A stretch of 32,555 bases of DNA from Desulfurivibrionaceae bacterium (GCA_030145325.1 JAQYVW010000002.1:69619-102173), one strand, 5' to 3'. Positions 1 to 9,139 are shown, counted from the stretch's first letter. Notes: a model not told the origin generated them from the letters alone. Made by a program: numbers and translations.

Positions 1-18
1 GTGATGCTGTTTCTTCTC

Positions 19-870
19 TTACCATTGGTATTTTCTCCTGAAATGGACACGGACGAGAATCGCCCCCAGGCTCAAGCCCAAGACCATGGTCAGCAGCGCC
101 AGGGCGGTGCCGTATTGCAGCGGCAGCACCTTGGTGGTGTCTGGGTGTTGGGTGGCGAGGATGTAAAGATGATAGGGTAGGGCCATGACCTGATCAAAGA
201 TCGAGGCGGGTAGCCGGGGCAGAAAGAAAGCGGCCACGGTGAGGAGGATGGGCGCGGTTTCACCTGCAGCCCGGCCAATGCCGAGGATGGCGCCGGTGAT
301 AATCCCAGCCAGGGAATAGGGGAGGACTGCGGTGCGGATTGCCTGCCACTTGGTGGCTCCCAAGGCCAGGCTTGCTTCGCGGAACGCCTGGGGAACGGCG
401 CGCAGGGATTCCTCACTGGTGACGATGATAATGGGGAGAACCATGCAGGCCAAGGTAAGGCTACCGGCCAACAATGATGGTCCGAATTGACAGAAGAGGA
501 CGAAGAGGCCCAGGCCAAAGAGACCGAAGACGATGGAAGGAACCCCGGCCAAGGTGGTGATGGCCAGGCGAATGGTCTCGGTGAGTCGCCCCGGGGCGGC
601 ATATTCGGAAAGATAGATAGCGGTGCCGATTCCCACCGGCAGGGCAATGGCCACGGTGCCAAGGGTGAGGTAGAGGGTGCCGACAATGGCTGGCAAAATC
701 CCACCCTCAGAGCCGCCCCGGCGCGGCATCTCGCTTAAAAAAGCCCAGTTTAGCACTGGCAGTCCGTGGCGGATAATATCCAAAAGAATATAACCCACTA
801 CGCAGACGATAGCGTAAGTGGTGAAGCGCAGGAGTTGGATGGTGATGGTTTCTTTTAATTGTCTGTTCAT
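19..870 (-). CDS. pstA: Phosphate ABC transporter permease PstA
   Basis: Inner-membrane permease of the high-affinity PstSCAB phosphate importer, 283 residues, a usual length. The sequence has an N-terminal membrane segment, several further hydrophobic helices, and the cytoplasmic EAA loop (ASLALGATKWQAI) followed by the PstA-typical GIGRAAGETAP stretch. Its ATG overlaps the pstC stop in an ATGA arrangement, so the two are translationally coupled. Only 18 bases remain to its left in the window; by family convention pstB and phoU should follow there, but they cannot be seen. Confidence 0.95.
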   Translation of the reverse strand: MNRQLKETITIQLLRFTTYAIVCVVGYILLDIIRHGLPVLNWAFLSEMPRRGGSEGGILPAIVGTLYLTLGTVAIALPVGIGTAIYLSEYAAPGRLTETIRLAITTLAGVPSIVFGLFGLGLFVLFCQFGPSLLAGSLTLACMVLPIIIVTSEESLRAVPQAFREASLALGATKWQAIRTAVLPYSLAGIITGAILGIGRAAGETAPILLTVAAFFLPRLPASIFDQVMALPYHLYILATQHPDTTKVLPLQYGTALALLTMVLGLSLGAILVRVHFRRKYQW

Positions 871-1733
871 CGCATCATCCCGTAACGCACCGAAACCCGC
901 CGGGCCACAAAGTTAAGACCGAAGGTGATCAGTAAGAGAATTATTCCTACCCAGAATAAAGCTTGATAATGGATGGAACCGAAGGGCACCTCGCCCATTT
1001 CAGCGGCGATGGAGGCGGTCATGGTACGCACCGGCGAGAGCGGGTTGCTGGTGATCAAGGCGGCGTTGCCGGTGACCATCAGCACCGCCATGGTCTCGCC
1101 GATCACTCGCCCTGTGCCCAGCATCACTGCCCCTAGGATGCCGGGCAGGGCTGCTGGCACCACCACCCGCCAGATGGTCTGCATCCGGCTGGCCCCCAGG
1201 GCCATGGAACCGTTGCGGAAGGAGGTGGGCACCGAGTTGATGGCATCCTCGGAAACGGAAACAATGGTGGGGATGGCCATCAGGGCCAGGAGCAGGCCGC
1301 CGGTAAAAGCATTGAGGCCGCTGTTGAGGCCAAAGAGTTGCTTGATCAACGGCGCCAGCACCACCAGCCCGAAAAATCCCAGCACCACCGAGGGGATGCT
1401 GGCCAACAGCTCGATAAAGGGTTTCAGGATCTCTCGTTCCAGGGGGTGGGCCACCTCGGCGATATAGACTGCGGCCAAGGCGGAAAGAGGAACACTGACC
1501 AGCATGGCGATCCCGGTAACCAGCAGGGTTCCTGCTGCCAGGGGTAGGATACCAAATCTCTCCAGCTGAAAGGAGACCGGTATCCATCGGCTGTCTAGCA
1601 ATGCCGTCAGACCCGGCTGTTTGACGAAGGGCACCGCCTCTTTGAAGAGGAAGAGGAAGATCAGTCCCACCACCAAAATACTCGACGAGGCGATGCCGGT
1701 AAAACCTATCTGAATGGCGCGATCCTTGTTCAT
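867..1733 (-). CDS. pstC: Phosphate ABC transporter permease PstC
   Basis: Second inner-membrane permease of the Pst phosphate importer, 288 residues. It carries an N-terminal membrane anchor, a long periplasmic loop, the EAA-type loop (GSMALGASRMQTIWRV) and the conserved GTGRVIGETMAV segment that marks PstC. It lies 47 bp downstream of pstS and overlaps pstA by four bases, so pstS-pstC-pstA form one unit. An AAAGGT-type ribosome binding site precedes the ATG. PstC pairs with PstA to form the channel through which PstS-delivered phosphate enters the cell. Confidence 0.95.
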   Translation of the reverse strand: MNKDRAIQIGFTGIASSSILVVGLIFLFLFKEAVPFVKQPGLTALLDSRWIPVSFQLERFGILPLAAGTLLVTGIAMLVSVPLSALAAVYIAEVAHPLEREILKPFIELLASIPSVVLGFFGLVVLAPLIKQLFGLNSGLNAFTGGLLLALMAIPTIVSVSEDAINSVPTSFRNGSMALGASRMQTIWRVVVPAALPGILGAVMLGTGRVIGETMAVLMVTGNAALITSNPLSPVRTMTASIAAEMGEVPFGSIHYQALFWVGIILLLITFGLNFVARRVSVRYGMMR

Positions 1734-1780
1734 GTTTCGACCTTTAGGGGTGTCTTAAGACGTTAGGGTTTCCGTTCAAG

Positions 1781-2662
1781 TTACTGAAGAGGGACATAGC
1801 CTGCTTGCCGGACAATGGCTTGGCCCGGAGCGCTCAAAGCGTAATCGAGAAATTCCTTGGTCAAGCCGGTGGGCTCATTGCCGGTATAGAGGTAGAGGGG
1901 GCGGGCAATGGCATATTCGCCGCTATTGATGGTGGCTTCCGAAGGGATGATGGCCGGTTGCTTGGCGGTGGGGGCAATGGCCAGGGTCTTGACCTTCTCC
2001 GCTGCTTGCTGGGCGTAGCCCAAACCCGCGTAGCCGATGGTCCAGATGTCGGTGGCGATGTTTTGAATCATGGCCGAGGTGCCGGGCAGGGAGCGGGCAT
2101 TGTGGGTGAAGTCTGCTTTGGCCAGGACATGTTCCTGAAAGAAAACAAAGGTGCCGGAGCTGGACTCACGGGAGAGAACCAAAATCGGTTGATCCGGGCC
2201 ACCCACCTGTTGCCAGTTGCTCACCGTGCCGGTGAAGATTTTTTTGACCTGCTCCAGGGTGAGTTGGTTGATGGGGTTGGCCGGGTTAACCACCAGGGCG
2301 ATGCCGTCCATGGCCACCTTAAACTCGGTGGGGTGGATGTTCTTCTGGGCGGCCAGAGAGATTTCCTTTTTCTTGATGGAGCGGGAGGCGGCACAGATGT
2401 CGGTGGTGTTGTTCAAGAGAGCGGCGATGCCGGTGCCCGAGCCGCCGCCGGTGACCGAGAGATCGGCAGTGGGAACCTTTTTCATGAATTCTTCCGCCCA
2501 CTGGCTGACCAGATGAACCATGGTGTCGGAGCCCTTGATGGTCAGGTAGCGGCTCTGTTCGGCGGAGGCCGGTTGTTGCTGGTTGCCATTATTGCTGCAA
2601 CCAGTATTGAAAACAAGAGCGGTAATTGCCAGCACAGTGAGAACTAACCTTGGATATTTCAT
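1781..2662 (-). CDS. pstS: Periplasmic phosphate-binding lipoprotein PstS
   Basis: Phosphate-binding protein that feeds the PstCA permease, 293 residues. The N-terminus is a lipoprotein signal with lipobox FNTGC (Cys22), so the mature protein should be membrane-anchored. After it come the PstS hallmarks: KGSDTM near residue 43, a TGGGSGTGIAAL phosphate-binding loop, and ASRSIKKKE. The later SRESSSGT motif is also typical. It heads the pst unit, and the 200-bp gap upstream holds a candidate PhoB box, which fits induction by phosphate starvation. The SD is AGGAGAGG upstream of the ATG. Confidence 0.95.
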   Translation of the reverse strand: MKYPRLVLTVLAITALVFNTGCSNNGNQQQPASAEQSRYLTIKGSDTMVHLVSQWAEEFMKKVPTADLSVTGGGSGTGIAALLNNTTDICAASRSIKKKEISLAAQKNIHPTEFKVAMDGIALVVNPANPINQLTLEQVKKIFTGTVSNWQQVGGPDQPILVLSRESSSGTFVFFQEHVLAKADFTHNARSLPGTSAMIQNIATDIWTIGYAGLGYAQQAAEKVKTLAIAPTAKQPAIIPSEATINSGEYAIARPLYLYTGNEPTGLTKEFLDYALSAPGQAIVRQAGYVPLQ

Positions 2663-2735
2663 CTAGAACCTCTCCTTCTTTTGCATCTTATATGTGGGTT
2701 GTTGTCTAAAAGTTGGCCCTAGAATGCCAGGGTCA

Positions 2736-2754
2736 TGTTAGAGGAGGGTTAGGG
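2736..2754 (-). promoter_or_regulatory. Candidate PhoB box upstream of pstS
   Basis: On the minus strand two CTAAC units repeat with exactly 11-bp periodicity (CTAACCCTCCTCTAACA), about 75-90 bp before the pstS ATG. PhoB-family regulators bind direct repeats spaced 11 bp, and the same CTAAC-N6-CTAAC arrangement recurs upstream of the phoBR operon in this window. The repeat is seen directly; the PhoB assignment is inferred from spacing and gene context, since the core is not the E. coli CTGTCAT. Confidence 0.6.
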
Positions 2755-2861
2755 TTGTGTACAAAAGTGGTTTTGTTGTGCATTCAGCTGCTGCCGAGAT
2801 GGGTTGGTAGATGTCTGGGGATTGGTCAGGGCTTGGCGTTTGTGGCAAGCGGCGAGAAGGG

Positions 2862-4640
2862 TCAGGCGGGAAGATCGATGCTGAAGGTGGAACCCTGGCC
2901 AGGGGTGCTAGCGATGCGGATACTGCCATGATGGGCCTGGACAATATGTTTGACGATGGCTAAACCCAGCCCGGTGCCGCCAAGTTTGCGGCTTCTGGCT
3001 TTGTCGCTACGATAGAAACGTTGGCAGAGGTGGGGCAGATGTTCTTTGGCGATGCCGACCCCGGAATCGCTGACGCTGATGCTGACAAGATCCTCTTGGC
3101 TATGGGCGGCCAGCCTGATTTCGCTGTTTTCCTGACTGTACTTGATCGCATTGATCACCAGGTTGACGATGGCCTGTTCCAGTAGTGGCCCGTTGATATT
3201 AGCGGTAAGGGACTCCAAGCATTTCAGGGTAAGGGTAATGTTTTTAGCGCGCGCTTGCCAGCCGCAGGTTTCAATGACATCCTGCAAGATCGTTTTGACC
3301 ATCCCCTCTTCCATGACAATCTCGCCAGCGGCATTTTCTTGTTCAACCCTGGACAGGGAGAGGAGATCTTCGATAATGGCGTTTAAACGATCGGCGTGGC
3401 GCTGGATGATAGTTAGAAAACGTGAGGCTTCTTCGGGGCAGGAGACGGCCCCATCCTGCAAGGTTTCAACAAAGCCCTTGATGGCGGTGATCGGGGTGCG
3501 AAGTTCGTGGGAGACATTGGCGACAAAGTCTCGGCGCATGTTTTGTAACTTTCGCAGGCGGGTGATGTCGTTGAGGACAATGAGGGCGCCCGCTCTTTTC
3601 TGGTCGGCATCGCGGAGAAAAACACCGTGGGCTTGAAAGTAGATATCACCGTTATCTTGGCGGAGAACAATATCATCTTCCAATTGTTGCCTGGCGGTCA
3701 GGGTTTTTCTAACAAAATTGAGCAATGCGGCATTGCGGAGGATTTCGAGAATAGGTTTGCCTTGGGCGGTGTTGGCAGCCACATGCAAGAGAAGGCTTGC
3801 CGCCTGATTGATGTTAACGATGCGCTCCTCGGTGTCCACCACCAGCACGGCCTCGACCATCCCGGAAAAGACCGCCTCCAGTTGATTGCGTTGACCGGTT
3901 ACCGTTTGCAGTCGCTCATTGAGTTGCGCCGCCATCCGGTTCAGGGCAGTGGCTAGATCGGCCACCTCAATGGAGATATTCTTTTCATCCCGGAGATTGA
4001 TCTCTTTGGCTGGTTTGCCATGGGCGAAAAGCTCGGCTGAGGCCCGCATTTTTTCAAGAGGGCGACTGATCTGGCGGGAAACGGTAAAGGTGATTAGAGC
4101 GGCAAGAATGGTCAAGAGCAGAGCGCAGCCGATGATGGCGCCGGTGGTCGCCCGCAGTGCTTCATTGATGGCGGTAATGGGGATGGATAGACGGAGGACG
4201 CCGGTGGTATCAGGTGGTAGCGGTATGGCTAGATAGAGCATAGATCGCTGTAGGGTATGGCTATACCTGACGGAGGTGCCGGTGTGGCCAGCCAGCGCGG
4301 CGATGATTTCCAACCGATCGGCATGGTTATCCATCAGCTGCGGCGACTCCACCGAATCAGCGATGACCTTGCCATCCCGCTGAATGATGGTGATTCTGGT
4401 ATTGGATTCTCTGCCGATCTTTCGGCAGATGTTGTTTAATTCTTGCCGATCAAGATGGGTAAAGAGAGGGTGGATCTGTTTTTCCACCAACACCGCCCTT
4501 ATTTTTAGATCTGCTTTGGTTTGGGCCAGAAAAAAGTCCTGCAGGGCAGTGGTGGAAAACCAGGTAGCCCCGGCCATGGCGACGATGATGATCAGGATCG
4601 TGGGTAGGGTTATCTGGAGAAGAAGTCGTTGTCGCCGCAT
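2862..4640 (-). CDS. phoR: Phosphate-regulon sensor histidine kinase PhoR
   Basis: Membrane sensor kinase, 592 residues, predicted to phosphorylate the adjacent PhoB. TM1 spans about residues 8-30, a periplasmic region follows, TM2 is about 165-187, then HAMP (188-243) and PAS (about 250-360). The HisKA domain has phosphoacceptor His378 in NVSHELRTP, and the HATPase domain shows DSGVGI and GGTGLGL. E. coli PhoR is shorter and lacks a large periplasmic domain; this longer form is usual outside the enterics. A 150-bp palindromic element separates it from phoB, so its expression may be uncoupled from phoB. The symbol rests on architecture plus pst/phoB context. Confidence 0.88.
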   Translation of the reverse strand: MRRQRLLLQITLPTILIIIVAMAGATWFSTTALQDFFLAQTKADLKIRAVLVEKQIHPLFTHLDRQELNNICRKIGRESNTRITIIQRDGKVIADSVESPQLMDNHADRLEIIAALAGHTGTSVRYSHTLQRSMLYLAIPLPPDTTGVLRLSIPITAINEALRATTGAIIGCALLLTILAALITFTVSRQISRPLEKMRASAELFAHGKPAKEINLRDEKNISIEVADLATALNRMAAQLNERLQTVTGQRNQLEAVFSGMVEAVLVVDTEERIVNINQAASLLLHVAANTAQGKPILEILRNAALLNFVRKTLTARQQLEDDIVLRQDNGDIYFQAHGVFLRDADQKRAGALIVLNDITRLRKLQNMRRDFVANVSHELRTPITAIKGFVETLQDGAVSCPEEASRFLTIIQRHADRLNAIIEDLLSLSRVEQENAAGEIVMEEGMVKTILQDVIETCGWQARAKNITLTLKCLESLTANINGPLLEQAIVNLVINAIKYSQENSEIRLAAHSQEDLVSISVSDSGVGIAKEHLPHLCQRFYRSDKARSRKLGGTGLGLAIVKHIVQAHHGSIRIASTPGQGSTFSIDLPA

Positions 4641-4650
4641 TTTTGGGCCT

Positions 4651-4800
4651 CGGAAAAAATAAATTATCCAATATTTCTTGTCTTTTTAGTCCTCTTCTTG
4701 GTGGGCGCAACCGTTACATATCGCTGCTCTGCGCCTGTGGCCTCTCCAAGAAGAGGACTAAAAATACGGCGCAATCTTCGGTGATTTATTTTTTTCTGCG
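4651..4800. repeat. Palindromic element between phoB and phoR
   Basis: A perfect 19-bp inverted repeat (TTTTTAGTCCTCTTCTTGG at 4683-4701 against its complement at 4746-4764) brackets a 44-bp centre that can itself pair (GGCGCA/TGCGCC). The dyad extends imperfectly outward: CGGAAAAAATAAATTATC at 4651 mirrors GTGATTTATTTTTTTCTGCG at 4781. The element fills nearly the whole 163-bp gap between the phoB stop and the phoR start. It could be a MITE- or REP-like insertion, or an RNA hairpin limiting read-through into phoR. No transposase is present. Confidence 0.75.
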
Positions 4801-4803
4801 GAT

Positions 4804-5487
4804 CTATTCCTTAAAGCGGTAGCCAACCCCACGAATAGTCTCAATATATTCGGTTTTACCAAGTTTCTTGCGGAGGCCGACAACCTGGACATCAATGGAA
4901 CGGGTCGTGACGGCGAAGTTTTCTGCGTGGATTCCGTTAACGATCTGGTCGCGGGTAAAGACCCATCCTGGCCGGGCGGCGAGAAAGATTAGCAGCCGGA
5001 ATTCGGTGGAAGTTAGTGGTGTCTCTTTTCCGGCCACCAGTACTTGGTGGCGGGTGGGGTTGATGGTGAGGTCGCCGTGCGCAATAATTTCTTCCCCAGT
5101 GGTTCCTTGCCGGTTTCCGCGTCGCAAAACGGCATTAACTCGGGCGATCAGGATGCGGGGGCTGAACGGTTTGGTCATGTAATCATCCGCTCCCATCTCC
5201 AGGCCAGCGACAATATCTGCTTCCTCACCGCGGGCGGTGACCATCATTATTGGAATATCCCTGGTTTCTTCTTTATTTTGTAAGCGGCGGCAGACCTCAA
5301 GACCGTTAATTCCCGGCAGCATCAGATCCAGCAGAACCAGGTCGGGATGGTCGCTTAAGGCGTAAGCAATTCCCTCTTCGCCGGAGGTGACGCCGTGGAC
5401 ACGGTATCCATCTCTGGTCAGGTTATAGGCGATCAATTCGAGGATGTCTTCTTCGTCTTCAACGACGAGAATCTGTTTAGGTCTCAT
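4804..5487 (-). CDS. phoB: Phosphate-regulon response regulator PhoB (OmpR family)
   Basis: DNA-binding response regulator, 227 residues. The N-terminal receiver has the acidic pair EDEED, phosphoacceptor Asp54 (VLLDLMLPG), the conserved Thr in MVTARG and Lys in TKPFSP. The C-terminal winged helix shows LTSTEFRLL and the terminal RGVGYRF of the OmpR/PhoB family. It lies 2 bp downstream of the hybrid kinase and upstream of phoR, and should activate the pst genes in phosphate starvation. The first 40 residues closely resemble those of the receiver in the preceding gene. Confidence 0.9.
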   Translation of the reverse strand: MRPKQILVVEDEEDILELIAYNLTRDGYRVHGVTSGEEGIAYALSDHPDLVLLDLMLPGINGLEVCRRLQNKEETRDIPIMMVTARGEEADIVAGLEMGADDYMTKPFSPRILIARVNAVLRRGNRQGTTGEEIIAHGDLTINPTRHQVLVAGKETPLTSTEFRLLIFLAARPGWVFTRDQIVNGIHAENFAVTTRSIDVQVVGLRKKLGKTEYIETIRGVGYRFKE

Positions 5488-5489
5488 CT

Positions 5490-6701
5490 CTATGCGGGGT
5501 GGTGAGGGAGTCTTTTTTGTTCATAGGGTGGTGGCCGAAAAGGGCGGAATGTTTGATTGTCGTTGGCTGTCGTAAGGTTTTTAAATGTATCCGGCGATGG
5601 GGAGCGGGGCAAGGTAAAGATGAAGGAGCTGCCCTCTCCGAGTGTGCTTTGCACGGAGATTTGGCCATGGTTTTTTTCAACAAACTCCCGGCAGAGAGTA
5701 AGGCCCAGGCCGGTTCCTTTTTCGTTGTTGGTGCCGGGGGTTGAGTGACTGGCGTCGATGCGAAATAGTTTATCCAAATCGTCTTTATCAATGCCGACCC
5801 CAGAGTCGGTGACCGCGATTTCGGCCCGATCATGGTCAAGTTGTGCTGAGATTGTGACTTTGCCGCCGGGTGAGCTGTATTTAATGGCGTTGTCTAGAAG
5901 GTTTCGTAAAATAGAGGCCAATGCCTGTCGATCGGCGTAGACAGTGGCTTCGGGATGGATATCAATGTTGATCCGGATCTCTTTGTTGTATGCGCCTCCG
6001 TGCAGGGGAGTGGCAGTTTCCTGGCAGAGGGCCAGCAGGTTTAGGGGTTCCGGTTGCATGCCCAGGTTGTTGGATTGATTTTGTGCCCATTGCAGGAGGT
6101 TTTCCAGTAGAGAGGAAACATGGGCCGAGGTTTCCTCCATGGTTTGCAGGCATTTCTCTTGTTTGGGTTGGGGCCAGTTTCGATATCGGTTGGTGAGGAG
6201 TTTTGCATAACCGTGCAGGGCAGCAACCGGGCCCCGGAGATCATGGGCGATGATGCGGAAAAACTTTTCCTTGGCGGCAAGGGTTTGGCGTAATTTTTTA
6301 TCTGATGCGCGTAGTTCATCGTTGGCGGTTTTTACCTGTAGGTGCAGTTTAACTCGAGCTGAGAGTTCGCTTACGCTGAATGGTTTGGTGATATAGTCCA
6401 CTGCCCCGCCGCTTAACCCTTTGACGATGGTCTCGGTGTTGGTCAGAGCGGAAAGAAGGATCACCGGCGTGTCTGCGGTGGAAGTAGTGGTCTTGATAAA
6501 ATTTAAAACTTCGAAGCCGTTTTTTTGCGGCAGCATGATGTCCAGAAGGATCAGATCGAATCTCTCTCTGGTCAGAACGGTGATCGCCTCCTCACCAGAC
6601 TTGGCTCCCACCACGTTGTAGTTGTCCCGCCGCATGGAAAATAGGAGTAGTTCAAGGATATCCTCTTCGTCTTCGACCACCAGGATTTTTGCTGTTGCCA
6701 T
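5490..6701 (-). CDS. Receiver-histidine kinase fusion heading the phoBR operon
   Basis: A soluble 403-residue protein with the order receiver, coiled linker, HisKA, HATPase. The receiver (residues 5-120) has Asp54 in ILLDIMLPQ; the kinase has His153 in RIIAHDLRGP and ATP-binding motifs DSGVGI and KGTGLGL. No membrane segment is visible, so it must take input through its receiver or from a partner. It is the first gene of the unit with phoB and phoR, behind a triple TAAC repeat. Its receiver starts ILVVEDEEDILEL, nearly as PhoB does, suggesting duplication. It probably tunes phosphate signalling, but its partner is unknown. The C-terminal 30 residues look unstructured. The ATG is preceded by CGGAGA. 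Confidence 0.85.
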   Translation of the reverse strand: MATAKILVVEDEEDILELLLFSMRRDNYNVVGAKSGEEAITVLTRERFDLILLDIMLPQKNGFEVLNFIKTTTSTADTPVILLSALTNTETIVKGLSGGAVDYITKPFSVSELSARVKLHLQVKTANDELRASDKKLRQTLAAKEKFFRIIAHDLRGPVAALHGYAKLLTNRYRNWPQPKQEKCLQTMEETSAHVSSLLENLLQWAQNQSNNLGMQPEPLNLLALCQETATPLHGGAYNKEIRINIDIHPEATVYADRQALASILRNLLDNAIKYSSPGGKVTISAQLDHDRAEIAVTDSGVGIDKDDLDKLFRIDASHSTPGTNNEKGTGLGLTLCREFVEKNHGQISVQSTLGEGSSFIFTLPRSPSPDTFKNLTTANDNQTFRPFRPPPYEQKRLPHHPA

Positions 6702-6772
6702 AAGATTTGTCTCCGTAAGTTTCGTCTAGATCCATCCTTGCTGTTTATCATGACCAACAATAGCGCTGTTTT

Positions 6773-6798
6773 GTTAGGGAGAGGTTAGGGTTCGGTTA
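6773..6798 (-). promoter_or_regulatory. Candidate triple PhoB box upstream of the phoBR operon
   Basis: On the minus strand TAAC occurs three times at exactly 11-bp steps (GTTA on the plus strand at 6773, 6784 and 6795), 72-97 bp before the ATG of the first gene. The centre matches the site upstream of pstS (CTAAC-N6-CTAACA). A possible -10 element, TATTGT, lies about 10 bp downstream. The periodicity is direct observation; PhoB binding is an inference and would mean autoregulation. Confidence 0.62.
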
Positions 6799-7253
6799 TG
6801 ATTTGGTGGTGGGCGGGGGTAATGTTCAGTTCAATTTACGTTGATGAGCGATGATTCTGGAATGGCGCTCCATTAATTTGTCGGTGCCGAAATCGTCAAA
6901 AAATTCATAACATCAAATACCCAATTGAGTGATAAGATCTCCTGCCAAGGTGCAAAATGCGATTTCGAGTACGTATGTAAATGCTAATTGTTTCTTGCCG
7001 TGTTTTGTTGTAAGGCTATTGGGGTTGTAGTGAGAGTTTGCGACGTCTGTATTGTAACTGAGTTGTTTTCTTATCTTTGGTCAGAATTCCCCTGCTCATA
7101 GGTGGCACAGGCTTTATTTCTGGTGGGTAATACTCTTTGCCAGCGGCAAAAGAGTGTCTTGACCGTGCAATGGTTCCTGTTAAGGATGTTGTCGTTGGGA
7201 AAGACTATAACTCCTTGTTTTTATAATCGTTATGTGTGGCTGGAGGAGCATTT
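6799..7253. other. Intergenic region before the chemoreceptor gene
   Basis: About 450 bp with no supportable gene. The only structure I see is a hairpin at 7132-7155 (ACTCTTTGCC, loop AGC, GGCAAAAGAGT with one bulged A). A TATAAT at 7222-7227 could be a -10 box for the receptor gene, but I see no convincing -35. A TGGCAC at 7103 lacks the TTGCA needed for a sigma-54 promoter. Confidence 0.4.
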
Positions 7254-9110
7254 ATGAAATGGCACAGTTTGACCATTGGTAAAAAGATTGCGTTTACCCT
7301 TGCCGTGGTTTTGGCATTACTCATGGTGGTTGGGGCTTTGACCAATATTGGGGTCGGCAATATTGTCGGCAATGCGGAAAGCGTGATCAGCGGTAATCAG
7401 TTGGATGCGATGCTGGCTCAGAAAGAAGTGGATCATCTCAATTGGGTAAATAAGGTTAATCAGCTTCTAACCGATGAATCCGTTACCTCTCTTGCCGTGC
7501 AAACCGACGATCATCAATGCGGGATGGGTAAATGGCTTTACGGTGAAGGTCGCAAGGAGGCGGAACGACAGGTGCCGTCGCTGGCCCCACTTTTGAAGGC
7601 ATTGGAAGAGCCGCATTATCAGCTGCATCTTTCGGCCATCGCCATTGCTAAGGACTTTCAACCGGCGGATGTTTCTTTGCCCTCGAAAATTTTGGAAATT
7701 GAGCTTGCCCATCTCAAGTGGGCGGGGCGGGTTCGGGATGGACTCCTTGAGCAGAAGGCTGATCTTGAAAATGTACAGACCGATCCTGAAAAATGCATCA
7801 TGGGGAAATGGTTGCATTCAGAGGAAGCGAAGAAAACCTATGATGCGGGTAGTAAGGAATTTCGGGACGTTTTCGATGCCATTGGTCCCGTGCATGCTCG
7901 GATGCATGCCTCGGCGATACAGATCAAAGGTTTCCTGAAAAATAAAGATATGGCCAGTGCCAAGAAGGTTTTTGCTTCAGAAACATCCCCTATGCTGGAT
8001 GAAACATTACAGAAGCTGGAGTTGCTTAAAACTGAAACTGAGCTTCAACTGGCAGGCATTCGTAAGGCCAACGAGATTTATGCCACCGCAACAACCCCTG
8101 CCCTCCAGAAGGTGCAGACGTTATTGCACCAGATTCGCAAGCAGGCAAAAAAAGAAACCATGACCGATGAGGTTATGGTGGAGGCCGCGCGAGCCACAAG
8201 ATATAAGGTTTCTTTTACTGCCTTGGTGGCGCTTCTTGTTGGTGGAGTGCTTGCTTTTCTTCTTACTCGCGGAATAAATAATTTGCTTGGCAAGGTGGCG
8301 GAGCGAATGGCTGGCGGCGCGACACATGTTGCCTCGACTTCCGGGCAGGTGTTGGCCCACGGTCATTCCCTTGCTGAAGGGGCCAGCGAACAGGCCGCTG
8401 CCCTGGAGGAGACTTCCGCCTCCCTTGAAGAAATCTCCTCCATGACCAGAAAAAATGCGGAGAGTGCTACTCAGGCGCGAAACTTTATGCAGGAGGCGTC
8501 TGCTGTCATTGTCGAAGCCGATGAGGCGATGGGTAAGTTGACTCTCTCCATGGTCGAGATAACCGAAGCCAGTGATGAAACTGCGAAGATCATCAAGACC
8601 ATTGATGAGATTGCTTTTCAAACCAATCTCCTCGCCTTGAATGCAGCCGTGGAAGCCGCTCGCGCCGGTGAGGCTGGGGCGGGATTTGCCGTGGTTGCTG
8701 ACGAGGTGCGAAATCTTGCCTTGCGGGCCGCCGAAGCGGCACGAAATACAGCGGAGATGATTGATGGCACCAAGGTTAAGGTGAGCAACGGCTCACAGCA
8801 GGTCTCCGTCACCAGTGAATCTTTTAGCATGGTCGCGGAGATATCTGCAAAGATCAATGCCTTGATTGATGAAATTGCCGCGGGCTCAAATGAGCAGGCC
8901 ATTGGTTTCGAACAGTTAAGCCGGGCGGTGAGTGAGATAGATTCCGTTACCCAGCAAAACGCCGCCATTGCCGAAGAGTCAGCCGAATCCTCAGCTGACT
9001 TGAACAGCCAAGCCGTTCATATGCAAGAATTGGTCGGTGAACTGCTGGTCATGGTGCGCGGTGAGGATACCAGTTCTGAACATCAGCTTGTTGCCCCAAC
9101 GGATTATTAG
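7254..9110 (+). CDS. Methyl-accepting chemotaxis protein with two CZB zinc-binding domains
   Basis: Chemoreceptor, 618 residues from the ATG at 7254, chosen because GGAGGA sits correctly before it. TM1 is about residues 8-30 and TM2 about 318-338. Between them lie two chemoreceptor zinc-binding (CZB) modules, each with the full ligand set: His61, Cys89, His121, His125 and His153, Cys181, His214, His218; the Cys motifs are CGMGKW and CIMGKW. The cytoplasmic part is a coiled-coil signalling domain with the hairpin tip [20 protein letters not shown] recognisable HAMP after TM2 is not obvious. It should signal to CheA through CheW; CZB domains bind zinc and can sense oxidants or zinc itself. Confidence 0.93.
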   Translation: MKWHSLTIGKKIAFTLAVVLALLMVVGALTNIGVGNIVGNAESVISGNQLDAMLAQKEVDHLNWVNKVNQLLTDESVTSLAVQTDDHQCGMGKWLYGEGRKEAERQVPSLAPLLKALEEPHYQLHLSAIAIAKDFQPADVSLPSKILEIELAHLKWAGRVRDGLLEQKADLENVQTDPEKCIMGKWLHSEEAKKTYDAGSKEFRDVFDAIGPVHARMHASAIQIKGFLKNKDMASAKKVFASETSPMLDETLQKLELLKTETELQLAGIRKANEIYATATTPALQKVQTLLHQIRKQAKKETMTDEVMVEAARATRYKVSFTALVALLVGGVLAFLLTRGINNLLGKVAERMAGGATHVASTSGQVLAHGHSLAEGASEQAAALEETSASLEEISSMTRKNAESATQARNFMQEASAVIVEADEAMGKLTLSMVEITEASDETAKIIKTIDEIAFQTNLLALNAAVEAARAGEAGAGFAVVADEVRNLALRAAEAARNTAEMIDGTKVKVSNGSQQVSVTSESFSMVAEISAKINALIDEIAAGSNEQAIGFEQLSRAVSEIDSVTQQNAAIAEESAESSADLNSQAVHMQELVGELLVMVRGEDTSSEHQLVAPTDY

Positions 9111-9139
9111 TCGGTTTCGTTAGTGTCGGTCCATCCCTT

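Noticed and set aside
1762-1780. PhoB box between pstS and pstC
   Set aside because: Only one GTTA unit; the next similar unit is not at 11 bp.
7103-7118. Possible sigma-54 promoter (TGGCAC) before the chemoreceptor gene
   Set aside because: The -12 half lacks GC (TTATT instead of TTGCA), and there is no second matching element.
7132-7155. Possible riboswitch before the chemoreceptor gene
   Set aside because: Only one small hairpin is seen; the conserved cores of the c-di-GMP riboswitches known to me are absent.
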